IMG/VR virus record: IMGVR_UViG_3300042924_008490
Coordinates: 61,584-125,583 of that record
Origin: a virus
DNA length: 64,000 nt
Reading direction: 5' to 3' (one strand)
This document shows positions 24,931 through 32,035 of this stretch, one piece after another (the stretch's first letter is position 1; each line of letters begins with the position of its first letter). The position numbers and the translations under genes were made by a program. Below the pieces are notes generated by a model. It did no database searches and had not been told where the DNA came from. It worked only from the letters and a program-made list of their open reading frames with translations.

Positions 24931-25176
24931 ATGGATAACTTTATTGCAAATTACAAAGCGTTTATTAAAAAAACAACCAATATGGTTGCAGGCGTTGAAG
25001 CAGATTCGCTTCAAGCAGTAGAAGCAAAAATATACGAATATTTAAAAACTACTTCGCTGCCTCGTGCAAAAGCTGAAATATACCTATACAAAGGTATGAA
25101 AATTAAACGTGACAGAAGCGGTAACAAAACTTGCGTTTTTGATAGAGAATTAGTAAAAACAATACAACTGCCTTAA
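24931..25176 (+). CDS. Small hypothetical protein
   Basis: The 81-residue product (MDNFIANYKAFIKKTTNMVAG...) ends with KIKRDRSGNKTCVFDRELVKTIQLP, probably a beta hairpin. The terminator overlaps its stop. No family was recognised. Confidence 0.7.
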   Translation: MDNFIANYKAFIKKTTNMVAGVEADSLQAVEAKIYEYLKTTSLPRAKAEIYLYKGMKIKRDRSGNKTCVFDRELVKTIQLP

Positions 25177-25192
25177 TAGGCAGTTTTTTTTA
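25166..25192 (+). terminator. Rho-independent terminator
   Basis: AACTGCCT-TAAT-AGGCAGTT is followed by a T run. Confidence 0.85.
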
Positions 25193-25222
25193 TTCGGTAT
25201 TAAAATTTTCGTATATTATAAA

Positions 25223-25238
25223 TGTTCCACGTGGAACA
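25223..25238. promoter_or_regulatory. parS-like site 4
   Basis: TGTTCCACGTGGAACA, between a terminator and the promoter of tRNA-like RNA B. Confidence 0.75.
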
Positions 25239-25334
25239 TTTTTTTTTCGTATATTACTTTGAAAATTATTTTAAAATTATTTTTAAAATTTAACTAAAAA
25301 TATTTTGTAATACCAATTGTATTGCATATCTTTG

Positions 25335-25420
25335 TGACAGCTAATTGATAGAGCATATCTCTAAGACGAAGTTCGAAGGTAGGATTAATCCGACCCAACC
25401 CCAAATTGAAATCTTCGTAT
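25335..25420 (+). ncRNA. tRNA-like small RNA, copy B
   Basis: It follows TATCTTTG (25327-25334). It contains CAGCTAATTGATAGAGCA, GTTCGAAGGTAGGATTAATCC and ACCCAACCCCAAATTGAAATC. The 10-bp palindrome GGATTAATCC is in the place of a T-arm. It leads into the 18-bp iteron array. Confidence 0.6.
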
Positions 25421-25443
25421 ATTTTAAATATCCTAAAGAACAA

Positions 25444-25620
25444 ATGTCGTATATCCTAAGAAGTTCGTATATCCTAAGAAGTTCGTATATCATAAGAAGT
25501 TCGTATATCATAAGAAGTTCGTATATCCTAAGAAGTTCGTATATCATAAGAAGTTCGTATATCATAAGAAGTTCGTATATCATAAGAAGTTCGTATATCA
25601 TAAGAAGTTCGTATATCATT
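25444..25620. repeat. 18-bp iteron array (10 units)
   Basis: Ten consecutive near-identical 18-bp units, AAGAAGTTCGTATATCAT or ...TCCT, are arranged head to tail without spacers. Both strands stay open only because 18 is a multiple of three. The arrangement resembles replication or partition iterons. Confidence 0.9.
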
Positions 25621-25635
25621 CAAAAGTAATATTTT

Positions 25636-25651
25636 TGTTCCACGTGGAACA
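25636..25651. promoter_or_regulatory. parS-like site 5
   Basis: TGTTCCACGTGGAACA lies 16 bp after the iteron array. Confidence 0.75.
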
Positions 25652-25679
25652 TTTTTTCTCATAAGGAATTTTTTTGTAT

Positions 25680-26016
25680 ATTATGCAATACCTAAAAATT
25701 TGCAAATTTTCGTATATAATAATACATTCGTATATTGTATAAAAATTGCCACAAAAAAATTCGTATATTGCGAAGCAATTGCAACGAACTTTGTTCGTAT
25801 ATCATTTATTTTCAAAAATTTATCTTTGAAAAATCTTTGATTTAAGGCATTCAATTTTTCAATAAGGGTAATACCTTACTCAGTAGGTAAAAGTGTCTTA
25901 GAAGCTAAAATTTAAGCCAATAGAAGCAAATAGATTTACCTTTGAATTACAGATTTTTTTACCTTTGAAGTTTTCGTATATTGCGAAGCAATTGCAACGA
26001 ACAAAGTTCGTATATT
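25680..26016. repeat. CGTATAT palindromes and dispersed repeat, copy 4
   Basis: This 340-bp gene-free stretch holds CGTATAT palindromic elements at 25755-25803 and 25976-26016 (GCAATTGCAACGAAC / GTTCGTATAT). Copy 4 of the dispersed repeat is between them (about 25815-25975, with GATTTAAGGCATTC). Confidence 0.7.
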
Positions 26017-26076
26017 CCTTTGAAAAATATTTTAAAAATACTTTGAAAAAAATTTGGATAATAAAATAACTTGTCA

Positions 26077-26280
26077 TATCTTTGCATTAAGATAGTTGAA
26101 AGGCAAACAACTAAGGTAAAAAAAAGCTTCAAAAAAAAGTTTTAAAAAATCTTAAAAAAAGTTTTGCGGTTTCAAAAATTTGTTTTATCTTTGCATCAGA
26201 TTAGTTGAAAGGGCGCAAAAAAAAACTTTTAAAATAATTGATAAAAAGTTTTGCGGTTTCAAAAATTAGTCTTATCTTTG
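26077..26280 (+). promoter_or_regulatory. Three tandem promoters upstream of ardC
   Basis: TATCTTTG occurs at 26077, 26186 and 26273. Each of the first two is followed by a similar leader (TTAAGATAGTTGAAAGGCAAACAA and CAGATTAGTTGAAAGGGCGCAA), then by a repeated AGTTTTGCGGTTTCAAAAATT that supplies the next -33 region. This suggests strong early expression. Confidence 0.65.
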
Positions 26281-26314
26281 TCTTATTAAATTATTCATTA
26301 AAAAACTTACTACC

Positions 26315-27271
26315 ATGAGTGCAGAAAAAATTAGCATTGAACAAAAAATTACAGACCTTTTTGTTAGCGGTCTTGAAAGCGGAATTGTAGCTTGGCAGAA
26401 ACCTTGGATAACTACCACTATTGGTAACGTTGCAACAGGTAACAGTTACACAGGTAGCAACAAATTTTGGGCAACTTTACACGCCAAAATGTATGGTGTG
26501 CAGCCACACTACACTACCATACTTGCAGCAGCCACAAAGCTTGGCTACAAGTCAAAGGGTAGCGGTTGGGTAGATAGCAAAGGCAATGCAGTTGCATTCC
26601 CAATTAAGAAAGGTGCTAAAGGGCTACATTTGATTAGAGTGGTGCAAATTACAAAAGAAAGCAAAGATGCCGATGGAAATGTGGTTTTGGACAGCGAGGG
26701 CAAACCAAAAAAGTTTAGCTTTCCAAGTATTACAGGGTTTTGTGTATTTAGCGTAGACCACATAGTTTGGGACTTGTCTAAATACATTCCAAAAGAAAAT
26801 GATAACCAAGTTTTGATAGAGGGCGAAACAATAGTAGCTAATTACGAAAAATGTCCTAAAATACAAAATTCGGACAGTGCGTTTTACAGCCCAAGTATGG
26901 ACTACATAGGAATGCCAACGCTTAACCAATTCAAGGAAAGCGCAGGTTACTACCGCACACTATTCCACGAATTAGTGCATTCCACAGGTAGCAGTGACAG
27001 ATTAAATAGAGCAGGGGTAGCGAACTTTGACCGCTTTGGCTCACACCAATATTCCTTTGAGGAATTGGTTGCCGAAATAGGTAGCGGTATGCTTTGCGAA
27101 ATAAGCGGTGTACCAATGGATATTGAAAATAGCGTTTCTTATTTGAACGGTTGGATAAAAGTCCTAAAAAGTGAACCTAAATGGATTGTGAAAGCTGCTC
27201 AAGAAGCTAAGAAGGCTGTTGAGTTTATTCTTGGACACAAACTCGAAGCTGAAAAAGTTGAAGCTGAATAG
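26315..27271 (+). CDS. ardC: ArdC-family antirestriction protein
   Basis: The 318-residue product has the N-terminal ssDNA-binding domain of ArdC (IVAWQKPWITT, NVATGNSYTGSNKFWATL, WVDSKGNAVAFPIKKGAKG). The C-terminal zincin domain has the motif FHELVHSTGSSDRLNR and a later FEELVAEIGSGMLCE, whose Glu is the likely third ligand. ArdC proteins protect incoming DNA from type I/II restriction, and homologues occur on plasmids and phages. Three stacked promoters upstream fit immediate-early use. Confidence 0.9.
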   Translation: MSAEKISIEQKITDLFVSGLESGIVAWQKPWITTTIGNVATGNSYTGSNKFWATLHAKMYGVQPHYTTILAAATKLGYKSKGSGWVDSKGNAVAFPIKKGAKGLHLIRVVQITKESKDADGNVVLDSEGKPKKFSFPSITGFCVFSVDHIVWDLSKYIPKENDNQVLIEGETIVANYEKCPKIQNSDSAFYSPSMDYIGMPTLNQFKESAGYYRTLFHELVHSTGSSDRLNRAGVANFDRFGSHQYSFEELVAEIGSGMLCEISGVPMDIENSVSYLNGWIKVLKSEPKWIVKAAQEAKKAVEFILGHKLEAEKVEAE

Positions 27272-27278
27272 ATAACAC

Positions 27279-27305
27279 AGGGGCATCCGAAAAGATGCCC
27301 CTTTT
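27279..27305 (+). terminator. Rho-independent terminator
   Basis: AGGGGCATC-CGAAAA-GATGCCCCT is followed by TTTT, just after the ardC stop. Confidence 0.85.
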
Positions 27306-27319
27306 AACATTTGTACACT

Positions 27320-27493
27320 ATGCATATACTAAAATTGGTTATTTTGATTAACTTGGTTAATCTTATATTCTATTATCTTTTGGACAAACGTAGCCGAAAG
27401 GAATTCGGTATATCAATAGTACTAATCAATTTCATTTGGAGTTTGACCATTACCTTAATATGGATAATATATAACATAAACGAAATTTTTTGA
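27320..27493 (+). CDS. Small membrane protein
   Basis: The 57-residue product has two hydrophobic helices, about residues 4-20 and 32-50, with a basic LDKRSRKEF turn between them. It follows the ardC terminator by 15 nt. A role at the inner membrane is inferred from topology only. Confidence 0.6.
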   Translation: MHILKLVILINLVNLIFYYLLDKRSRKEFGISIVLINFIWSLTITLIWIIYNINEIF

Positions 27494-27545
27494 TTTGTCG
27501 CATATTCGCAATTTGACCATCTGAGGCACTTTTTTCCTTTGAATG

Positions 27546-27655
27546 TATCTTTGCCTCTGAAGGAATATATAATGCCTTAGAATGGATTCAGGACAGCCAA
27601 AACTGATGTTTTATTGGTGCATTTGGCTCGGATTAAATCCTGATGCATATAGTCT
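27546..27655 (+). ncRNA. Candidate structured RNA
   Basis: The promoter element TATCTTTG (27546-27553) is followed by about 100 nt without an ORF. They contain nested stems GGATT / AATCC and AGCCAAA / TTTGGCT (27584-27640). It might be a stand-alone small RNA or the structured leader of the next unit. Confidence 0.45.
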
Positions 27656-27747
27656 AATTATATGTAATTAGATATAATTCCTTTGAAAATATTTTCAAAA
27701 TTCTTTTGAAATAATTTGGTAGTGTCAGATATTATGCTTACCTTTGT

Positions 27748-27805
27748 ACCTATCGGAGGCTAAGGCGTAAAGCTTGGGGGTTTGTAATCCAATCCTGCAA
27801 TAAAT
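27748..27805 (+). ncRNA. tRNA-like small RNA, copy C (divergent)
   Basis: It follows TACCTTTG (27740-27747). It contains GGAGGCTAAGGCGTAAAGC and TTTGTAATCCAATCCTGC; the latter parallels TTTGTAATCCGACCCTAC of copy A. It lacks the D-arm-like block of the other copies, so family membership is tentative. Confidence 0.4.
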
Positions 27806-27897
27806 TGAACTTTTTTAAAAATTTAACTAAAAATATTTGGAAATTAAAAAAGTTTATTTTGAGTGAAAATAAATTTGGATAATTAAAAAACTTATTG

Positions 27898-28008
27898 TAT
27901 CTTTGTGTTAAGATAATTGATAAGGGAATCAGTTAAAAATTCTTTTGAAAATATTTTTAAAATAATTGATAAAAAATTTTGTAGTACCAATTATTATTCT
28001 TATCTTTG
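27898..28008 (+). promoter_or_regulatory. Tandem promoters with leader RNA
   Basis: TATCTTTG at 27898 and again at 28001, with the leader GTTAAGATAATTGATAAGGGAATCAG between. It is the same plan as 26077 and 38230. Confidence 0.6.
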
Positions 28009-28032
28009 TATCAAGTTAATAACAAATAAATA

Positions 28033-28260
28033 ATGACTATGACAGCAGTACAAATTAGAACAGCAACCGAAAACATGACTTTTGAACAGGCTTGTTTTTT
28101 CATTGAAAATTTAAACCTTAAATTGGTTCTTTCTGAGAACTACCCCTTCTTAAAAAGTTGGGAGGTAGAAAACCATAAGGAATTTAGTCGAATTTCTAAC
28201 TATATGGATAGTTTAGAAAACAAAAAAGCAGAGGTGTTATTTGGGTTTTACGAATATTAA
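28033..28260 (+). CDS. Small hypothetical protein
   Basis: The 75-residue product (MTMTAVQIRTATENMTFEQACFFIENLNLK...) is helical, with no motif recognised. The start could also be the second Met at 28039. It is the first gene of the long early block. Confidence 0.65.
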   Translation: MTMTAVQIRTATENMTFEQACFFIENLNLKLVLSENYPFLKSWEVENHKEFSRISNYMDSLENKKAEVLFGFYEY

Positions 28261-28389
28261 AATTTCAAGGGGAGCAGCATCCTACACTGCAAAAAATATT
28301 TTTAAAAATCTTTTGAAATAATTTGGTAGTGTCAGATATTATGCTTACCTTTGCACTACATTCAATTCACTAATTAAATTCTACCTATT

Positions 28390-28572
28390 ATGAAAACGAC
28401 AGTAATTCTTTCAGCACTTTTGGTACTTATTTGTTGTACAATTTCGCTTACAAGTGTAATGCTTTGTGCGATTACATTTGGGACATTTTATTCATTGATT
28501 TTATTTGTTTCGGCTGTTACTTTTGGGGTTTTAGCTTCTGCATTTTCAGAATTTATTGTTAAAAATAAATAA
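28390..28572 (+). CDS. Small membrane protein
   Basis: The 60-residue product consists of two hydrophobic helices (about residues 4-28 and 33-53) and a short basic C-terminus. Promoter TACCTTTG is at 28346-28353. It is probably an inner-membrane peptide; function unknown. Confidence 0.68.
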   Translation: MKTTVILSALLVLICCTISLTSVMLCAITFGTFYSLILFVSAVTFGVLASAFSEFIVKNK

Positions 28573-28581
28573 TTTTTTTTT

Positions 28582-28634
28582 CAAAAGAAAGTTCAAATTA
28601 AATTTGGACATTTGAACTTTCTTTTGTATCTTTG
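28582..28634 (+). promoter_or_regulatory. 53-nt hairpin-promoter cassette
   Basis: A CAAAAGAAAGTTCAAA / TTTGAACTTTCTTTTG stem has ATTTGGA in the loop and TATCTTTG directly after. The hairpin probably terminates the gene upstream, while the loop TTTG and the TATCTTTG form the promoter of the next gene. Confidence 0.75.
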
Positions 28635-28672
28635 TCTTATTAAATTATTATTCACAATTTAAATTATATACC

Positions 28673-29011
28673 ATGAGCAGAATTGAAGCTTCATTAGAAT
28701 TGCCAAACATTGGCGAAGTAGTTTTCTTTGCAGACCTTTCTGATTTCTCTAAAGAGAATGATGGCATTGGTGCTTACGAATATTGGGGACAGAAGTGCTA
28801 TGACAGTGGGACAGATTACCTACATTTGGAGGAACTTAATTGGGACAATTCCCTATACACTGAGGAACAAAATAAACTCATTTGGGATTGGGTTTGCGAG
28901 GTTGCAGGCGGAGAGGGTTGTCCGTACCAAGCACTCTGTGACAATGCAGAAGAGGTTTATGCTGATGATTTAGAAAGCCAAAGAGAAAATTATGCCCTAA
29001 GAAACCTTTAG
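28673..29011 (+). CDS. Acidic hypothetical phage protein
   Basis: The 112-residue acidic product contains SLELPNIGEVVFFADLSDF and EEQNKLIWDWVCEVAGGEGCPY. The acidity suggests a binding mimic or inhibitor, but no family was recognised. It uses a cassette promoter. Confidence 0.72.
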   Translation: MSRIEASLELPNIGEVVFFADLSDFSKENDGIGAYEYWGQKCYDSGTDYLHLEELNWDNSLYTEEQNKLIWDWVCEVAGGEGCPYQALCDNAEEVYADDLESQRENYALRNL

Positions 29012-29127
29012 GACATTCGGGGAGCAGCATCCGACCAACTGCAAAAAATATTTTGAAAATTCTTTTGAAATAATTTGGATTATTCAGAACTAATCACTAT
29101 TGTTGGACAATAAAATTGATAAATATT

Positions 29128-29334
29128 ATGAAAGCAGCAGATTTAAAAAAGGGTTCAATTGTACAAATTAGACAAAACCTATCAACAGACAGAATGAATC
29201 AAGAAGTATTCGTAACAGTTGACAGGGTTACAGAAAAATTTATTTGGTTCAAAGGAAATTCCTTACAAAGAATGGGAAGAAATACTTTTGATACTTATGT
29301 TCAGCATTTCGGATATAAAATAATTTCTATATAA
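29128..29334 (+). CDS. Small basic protein
   Basis: The 68-residue product (MKAADLKKGSIVQIRQNLSTDRMNQ...) is beta-rich and resembles a small barrel (KGSIVQIR, VFVTVDRVTEKFIWFKG). The ATG at 29128 follows TAAATATT; the earlier in-frame start is not an ATG. Confidence 0.68.
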   Translation: MKAADLKKGSIVQIRQNLSTDRMNQEVFVTVDRVTEKFIWFKGNSLQRMGRNTFDTYVQHFGYKIISI

Positions 29335-29396
29335 TATAACAAGGGGTGCAGCATTATACCAACTGTAATTTTATAAACAATTAAAATTTAATTACT

Positions 29397-29600
29397 ATGA
29401 CAAAGTTTATACTAACAATAGCACCATTGAATTGGTGTGGTTCTAATGATGAGGATTTATTCCAATTCATTGGGTCAAAAGAAGAGTGTCTTACTAAAGC
29501 AGCTTCTTTAGGACTAAATATGGAATTCATTGGAGGTAATTGGACTGCTTCTAATGGGACACAAGAAGCAGGTTTAACCCTTGCTTCTGATTGGGAATAA
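29397..29600 (+). CDS. Small hypothetical protein
   Basis: The 67-residue product (MTKFILTIAPLNWCGSNDEDLF...) contains IGSKEECLTKAASLGLNMEFIGGNW. It lies 62 nt after the preceding gene without an obvious promoter, so it is probably co-transcribed. Confidence 0.68.
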   Translation: MTKFILTIAPLNWCGSNDEDLFQFIGSKEECLTKAASLGLNMEFIGGNWTASNGTQEAGLTLASDWE

Positions 29601-29617
29601 AAAAAGTTATATTATTT

Positions 29618-29670
29618 CAAAAGAAACTTTAAATTTTATTTGGATTATTGAAGTTTCTTTTGTATCTTTA
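29618..29670 (+). promoter_or_regulatory. 53-nt hairpin-promoter cassette
   Basis: Arms CAAAAGAAACTTTAA / TTGAAGTTTCTTTTG, loop ATTTGGA, then TATCTTTA. The downstream gene starts at 29711. Confidence 0.75.
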
Positions 29671-29710
29671 CACTATCAAATTATTCACTCACTATTAAAA
29701 GTTTAAAACT

Positions 29711-29950
29711 ATGTCACCATTAGAAAAAAAAGAAGTATTCATTACTGAACTACAGAACAGAATTGAAGGTTGGTTAAGCGGTAATAGTTTAACCACTACA
29801 TTCATGACGTGTAAAGATGCACCCTCATTTGGGTGGTCTTTAGAGGAATATATGTATATGCCTATCGTAGCTGATAGGCTTAGAAAGAAAGGCTATTCGG
29901 TTTCAAGTTCAGTAAATTGGGGTGTTACTGATTGGCTTATTGCAGTCTAA
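29711..29950 (+). CDS. Small hypothetical protein
   Basis: The 79-residue product (MSPLEKKEVFITELQNRIEGWLSG...) ends in YSVSSSVNWGVTDWLIAV. No family was recognised. Standard early cassette on both sides. Confidence 0.7.
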   Translation: MSPLEKKEVFITELQNRIEGWLSGNSLTTTFMTCKDAPSFGWSLEEYMYMPIVADRLRKKGYSVSSSVNWGVTDWLIAV

Positions 29951-29960
29951 TTTTTTTTTT

Positions 29961-30013
29961 CAAAAGAAACTTGAAAATAAATTTGGAAGTTTCAAGTTTC
30001 TTTTGTATCTTTG
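29961..30013 (+). promoter_or_regulatory. 53-nt hairpin-promoter cassette
   Basis: Arms CAAAAGAAACTTGAAA / TTTCAAGTTTCTTTTG form a perfect 16-bp stem, then TATCTTTG. A second small hairpin, CCAATC / GATTGG, with its own TATCTTTA, follows at 30029-30051. Confidence 0.78.
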
Positions 30014-30028
30014 TAACACAAAGGCAGA

Positions 30029-30051
30029 CCAATCTGTGATTGGTATCTTTA
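30029..30051 (+). promoter_or_regulatory. Second promoter with CCAATC/GATTGG hairpin
   Basis: CCAATC-TGT-GATTGG is followed directly by TATCTTTA. A near copy (with CATCTTTA) is at 36131-36153 in the same position after a cassette. Confidence 0.6.
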
Positions 30052-30113
30052 CACTATCAAATTAATCGCTTACGCTCTTATTTCATTTCACTCACAACTT
30101 AATACTTACTACC

Positions 30114-30467
30114 ATGTTAAACGATTTCAGAGAACTTAAAAAATTACTTACCTCTTCAAGCAAAGAGGTACTTGCCCAACTAATGGTATTGGAAATTAGA
30201 TTGGAACAGATTGAACATCTGTATGGGAATTTGTCCACGATACCTCCAATTGAACTAAAGAATATTTCAAGGGAAGATTATGTCTTATGGGATACAAAAA
30301 ACAATTGTCCTAAAGAGGACTTAGATATTGTATACCATTTCACTTCGGTGATAGAATTCTTAAATGATGGGATGAAAATTGAGGAAGGTGAACAATTTTG
30401 GTGTATAAAAAGCATTCCTTTGAGATGGCAAGTTCTGTATGATGCAGAACTTGAAAGATGCAAATAA
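30114..30467 (+). CDS. Hypothetical phage protein
   Basis: The 117-residue product has an N-terminal helical part (FRELKKLLTSSSKEVLAQLMVLEIRLEQIEHL) and a C-terminal part ending QFWCIKSIPLRWQVLYDAELERCK. No family was recognised. Confidence 0.72.
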   Translation: MLNDFRELKKLLTSSSKEVLAQLMVLEIRLEQIEHLYGNLSTIPPIELKNISREDYVLWDTKNNCPKEDLDIVYHFTSVIEFLNDGMKIEEGEQFWCIKSIPLRWQVLYDAELERCK

Positions 30468-30498
30468 ATTATTTCAAAATAAAAATTTTGGGTTTACA

Positions 30499-30551
30499 CA
30501 AAAGAAACTCTGAATTTTATTTGGAAGTTTGGAGTTTCTTTTGTATCTTTA
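30499..30551 (+). promoter_or_regulatory. 53-nt hairpin-promoter cassette
   Basis: Arms CAAAAGAAACTCTGAA / TTGGAGTTTCTTTTG, then TATCTTTA. The downstream gene starts at 30615. Confidence 0.72.
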
Positions 30552-30614
30552 CACTACAATATTAAATCGCTTACGCTCTTATTTCATTATTCACTACTTA
30601 ATACTTAAAAGATT

Positions 30615-31220
30615 ATGGCTACACGTTCTTGCATTAAAATTGAAGGAGTTACCTTTGCAAAAGTTTACAAACATTGGGATGGTTATCCTAATGCAATGTT
30701 AGGTTGGCTTGAAACTTTCAACAAAAGCTTTGCAGAAAACAGAGGTGATGACCCTCAATATAAATTTGCACAACTGCTAAGGAGTTCTACCAATCCAATA
30801 TTTGAATTGGATACAAATGAGTTCACAGGTTATGGGGTTGTTCCCTTTGAAGCTAATTGTGGAGAAGAGTTTGAATATACTCTTATGCCAAATGGAGAAG
30901 TGGTTGTAAAAGAAATAGGGGTTGAAGATAATTGTGGAGAAGAGGTTGTAAAAAAAAAATTTAAAACTATGAATTCTATTGTTAAGTTTTTAAGAAATAC
31001 TTTCACTAAAAGTAATTGGGAAACTGTTTTTTCAGGTGATGTTAAAAGCAGAAGTGGTGGAGGTAAACTAATGTTACAAGTTGAAAGAAAAAAGAATTTA
31101 TATAGAGCCATAGCTTATTCAGGTGCATGGGGTGAACATTTAGAAATTTCTTTAAGTCAATTGGTACATACATTCCCTGAAGCGATGACAGTTTTACATA
31201 GAGAAAATATTAAGTGGTAA
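30615..31220 (+). CDS. Conserved phage/plasmid protein (MATRSCIK...KVYKHWDGYP)
   Basis: The 201-residue product starts ATRSCIKIEGVTFAKVYKHWDGYPNAML, a start I recognise from a widespread family of phage and plasmid hypothetical proteins. Later blocks are VVPFEANCGEEFEYTLMPNGEVVVKEI and an Arg/Lys-rich C-terminal domain. Function unknown. Confidence 0.78.
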   Translation: MATRSCIKIEGVTFAKVYKHWDGYPNAMLGWLETFNKSFAENRGDDPQYKFAQLLRSSTNPIFELDTNEFTGYGVVPFEANCGEEFEYTLMPNGEVVVKEIGVEDNCGEEVVKKKFKTMNSIVKFLRNTFTKSNWETVFSGDVKSRSGGGKLMLQVERKKNLYRAIAYSGAWGEHLEISLSQLVHTFPEAMTVLHRENIKW

Positions 31221-31229
31221 AAATTATTT

Positions 31230-31282
31230 CAAAAGAAATTCTGAATTTTATTTGGAAGTTTGGAGTTTCTTTTGTATCTTTG
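31230..31282 (+). promoter_or_regulatory. 53-nt hairpin-promoter cassette
   Basis: Arms CAAAAGAAATTCTGAA / TTGGAGTTTCTTTTG, then TATCTTTG. The downstream gene starts at 31318. Confidence 0.72.
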
Positions 31283-31317
31283 TCTTACTAAATTGTTCAC
31301 TACTAAAAATACTACCA

Positions 31318-31503
31318 ATGAAAACTTCAATTTTTTTCGACCTTATAATTATAGGGGTTCTAATGTATATAATTGCATTCATGCTTTCTAATACTGAAAG
31401 TTCTTCTGTTGCTTCTACTGAACCAACTTATTGGAGTGGGGATGATACTTTGAAAGTGATGTTTGTAAAAGATAGTGCTTATATTGTTAACGTTAAAAAA
31501 TAA
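31318..31503 (+). CDS. Small membrane-anchored protein
   Basis: The 61-residue product has one N-terminal hydrophobic segment (residues 6-24, FFDLIIIGVLMYIIAFML) and a polar C-terminal tail (EPTYWSGDDTLKVMFVKDSAYIV). It is probably anchored with the tail outside the cytoplasm. Confidence 0.66.
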   Translation: MKTSIFFDLIIIGVLMYIIAFMLSNTESSSVASTEPTYWSGDDTLKVMFVKDSAYIVNVKK

Positions 31504-31511
31504 TTTTTTTT

Positions 31512-31564
31512 CAAAAGAAATTTTAAAAAACATTTGGATAATTGAAATTTCTTTTGTATCTTTG
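31512..31564 (+). promoter_or_regulatory. 53-nt hairpin-promoter cassette
   Basis: Arms CAAAAGAAATTTTAA / TTGAAATTTCTTTTG, then TATCTTTG. The downstream gene starts at 31588. Confidence 0.72.
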
Positions 31565-31587
31565 TAACACAATTAAAAATAACAGCT

Positions 31588-31920
31588 ATGAAAAAGATAT
31601 TTCTCTTTGTACTACTATTAGGTTCTTTGAATTTGTTTGCTCAAGAAATTGAAGCAGTTGAAGAAGATACTTTGTATTATATTCAATTGTTCACTACACA
31701 GAATCCCGAATTAGTGAGGGCAGAACATTTGGCAATGGCACAAGATGAAATTGTATATGAAAAAGAGAATGGTAACTATAACTTCCTTGTTTTCTATGGA
31801 GATTTAGAAACCGCAGAAGTGATGCTTTATACTTGGCAAAGGGCACACAAAAAAGCCTTTATAACCATAAGAAATACAAAACAAGCAAAAGGATTATATC
31901 CTTTCTATACAGAAAATTAA
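31588..31920 (+). CDS. Secreted small protein, SPOR-like
   Basis: The 110-residue product has a signal peptide (MKKIFLFVLLLGSLNLFAQ). The mature part, YYIQLFTTQNPEL, then FLVFYGDLETAEVMLYTWQRAHKKAFITIR, resembles the beta-alpha-beta repeat of SPOR peptidoglycan-binding domains. A related secreted protein is at 34453. Envelope targeting is inferred. Confidence 0.72.
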   Translation: MKKIFLFVLLLGSLNLFAQEIEAVEEDTLYYIQLFTTQNPELVRAEHLAMAQDEIVYEKENGNYNFLVFYGDLETAEVMLYTWQRAHKKAFITIRNTKQAKGLYPFYTEN

Positions 31921-31927
31921 ATTATTT

Positions 31928-31980
31928 CAAAAGAAATTTAGAGTTTTATTAGGATAATTCAAATTTCTTTTGTATCTTTG
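31928..31980 (+). promoter_or_regulatory. 53-nt hairpin-promoter cassette
   Basis: CAAAAGAAATTTAGA... / ...TTCAAATTTCTTTTG with TAGGA in the loop in place of TTTGG, then TATCTTTG. The weakened -33 may matter. The next gene is the HNH endonuclease, which has its own A/T motif. Confidence 0.62.
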
Positions 31981-32013
31981 TAGGGCAATATTGGAGTTTA
32001 ACACTATTGGCAT

Positions 32014-32028
32014 ATATTTATATTAAAT
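32014..32028 (+). promoter_or_regulatory. A/T-rich late-promoter-like motif
   Basis: ATATTTATATTAAAT ends 7 nt upstream of the HNH gene ATG. This is one of the few late-type motifs in the early block. Confidence 0.55.
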
Positions 32029-32035
32029 ATAATAT

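Noticed and set aside
25341-25629. Open frames on both strands over the 18-bp repeats, and the thought of a CRISPR array
   Set aside because: The period is a multiple of three, so frames stay open by chance. The units are contiguous without spacers, so it is not CRISPR.
26315-27271. Calling the zincin at 26315 a virion protease
   Set aside because: The N-terminal ssDNA-binding domain blocks fit ArdC, and the promoters are early-type.
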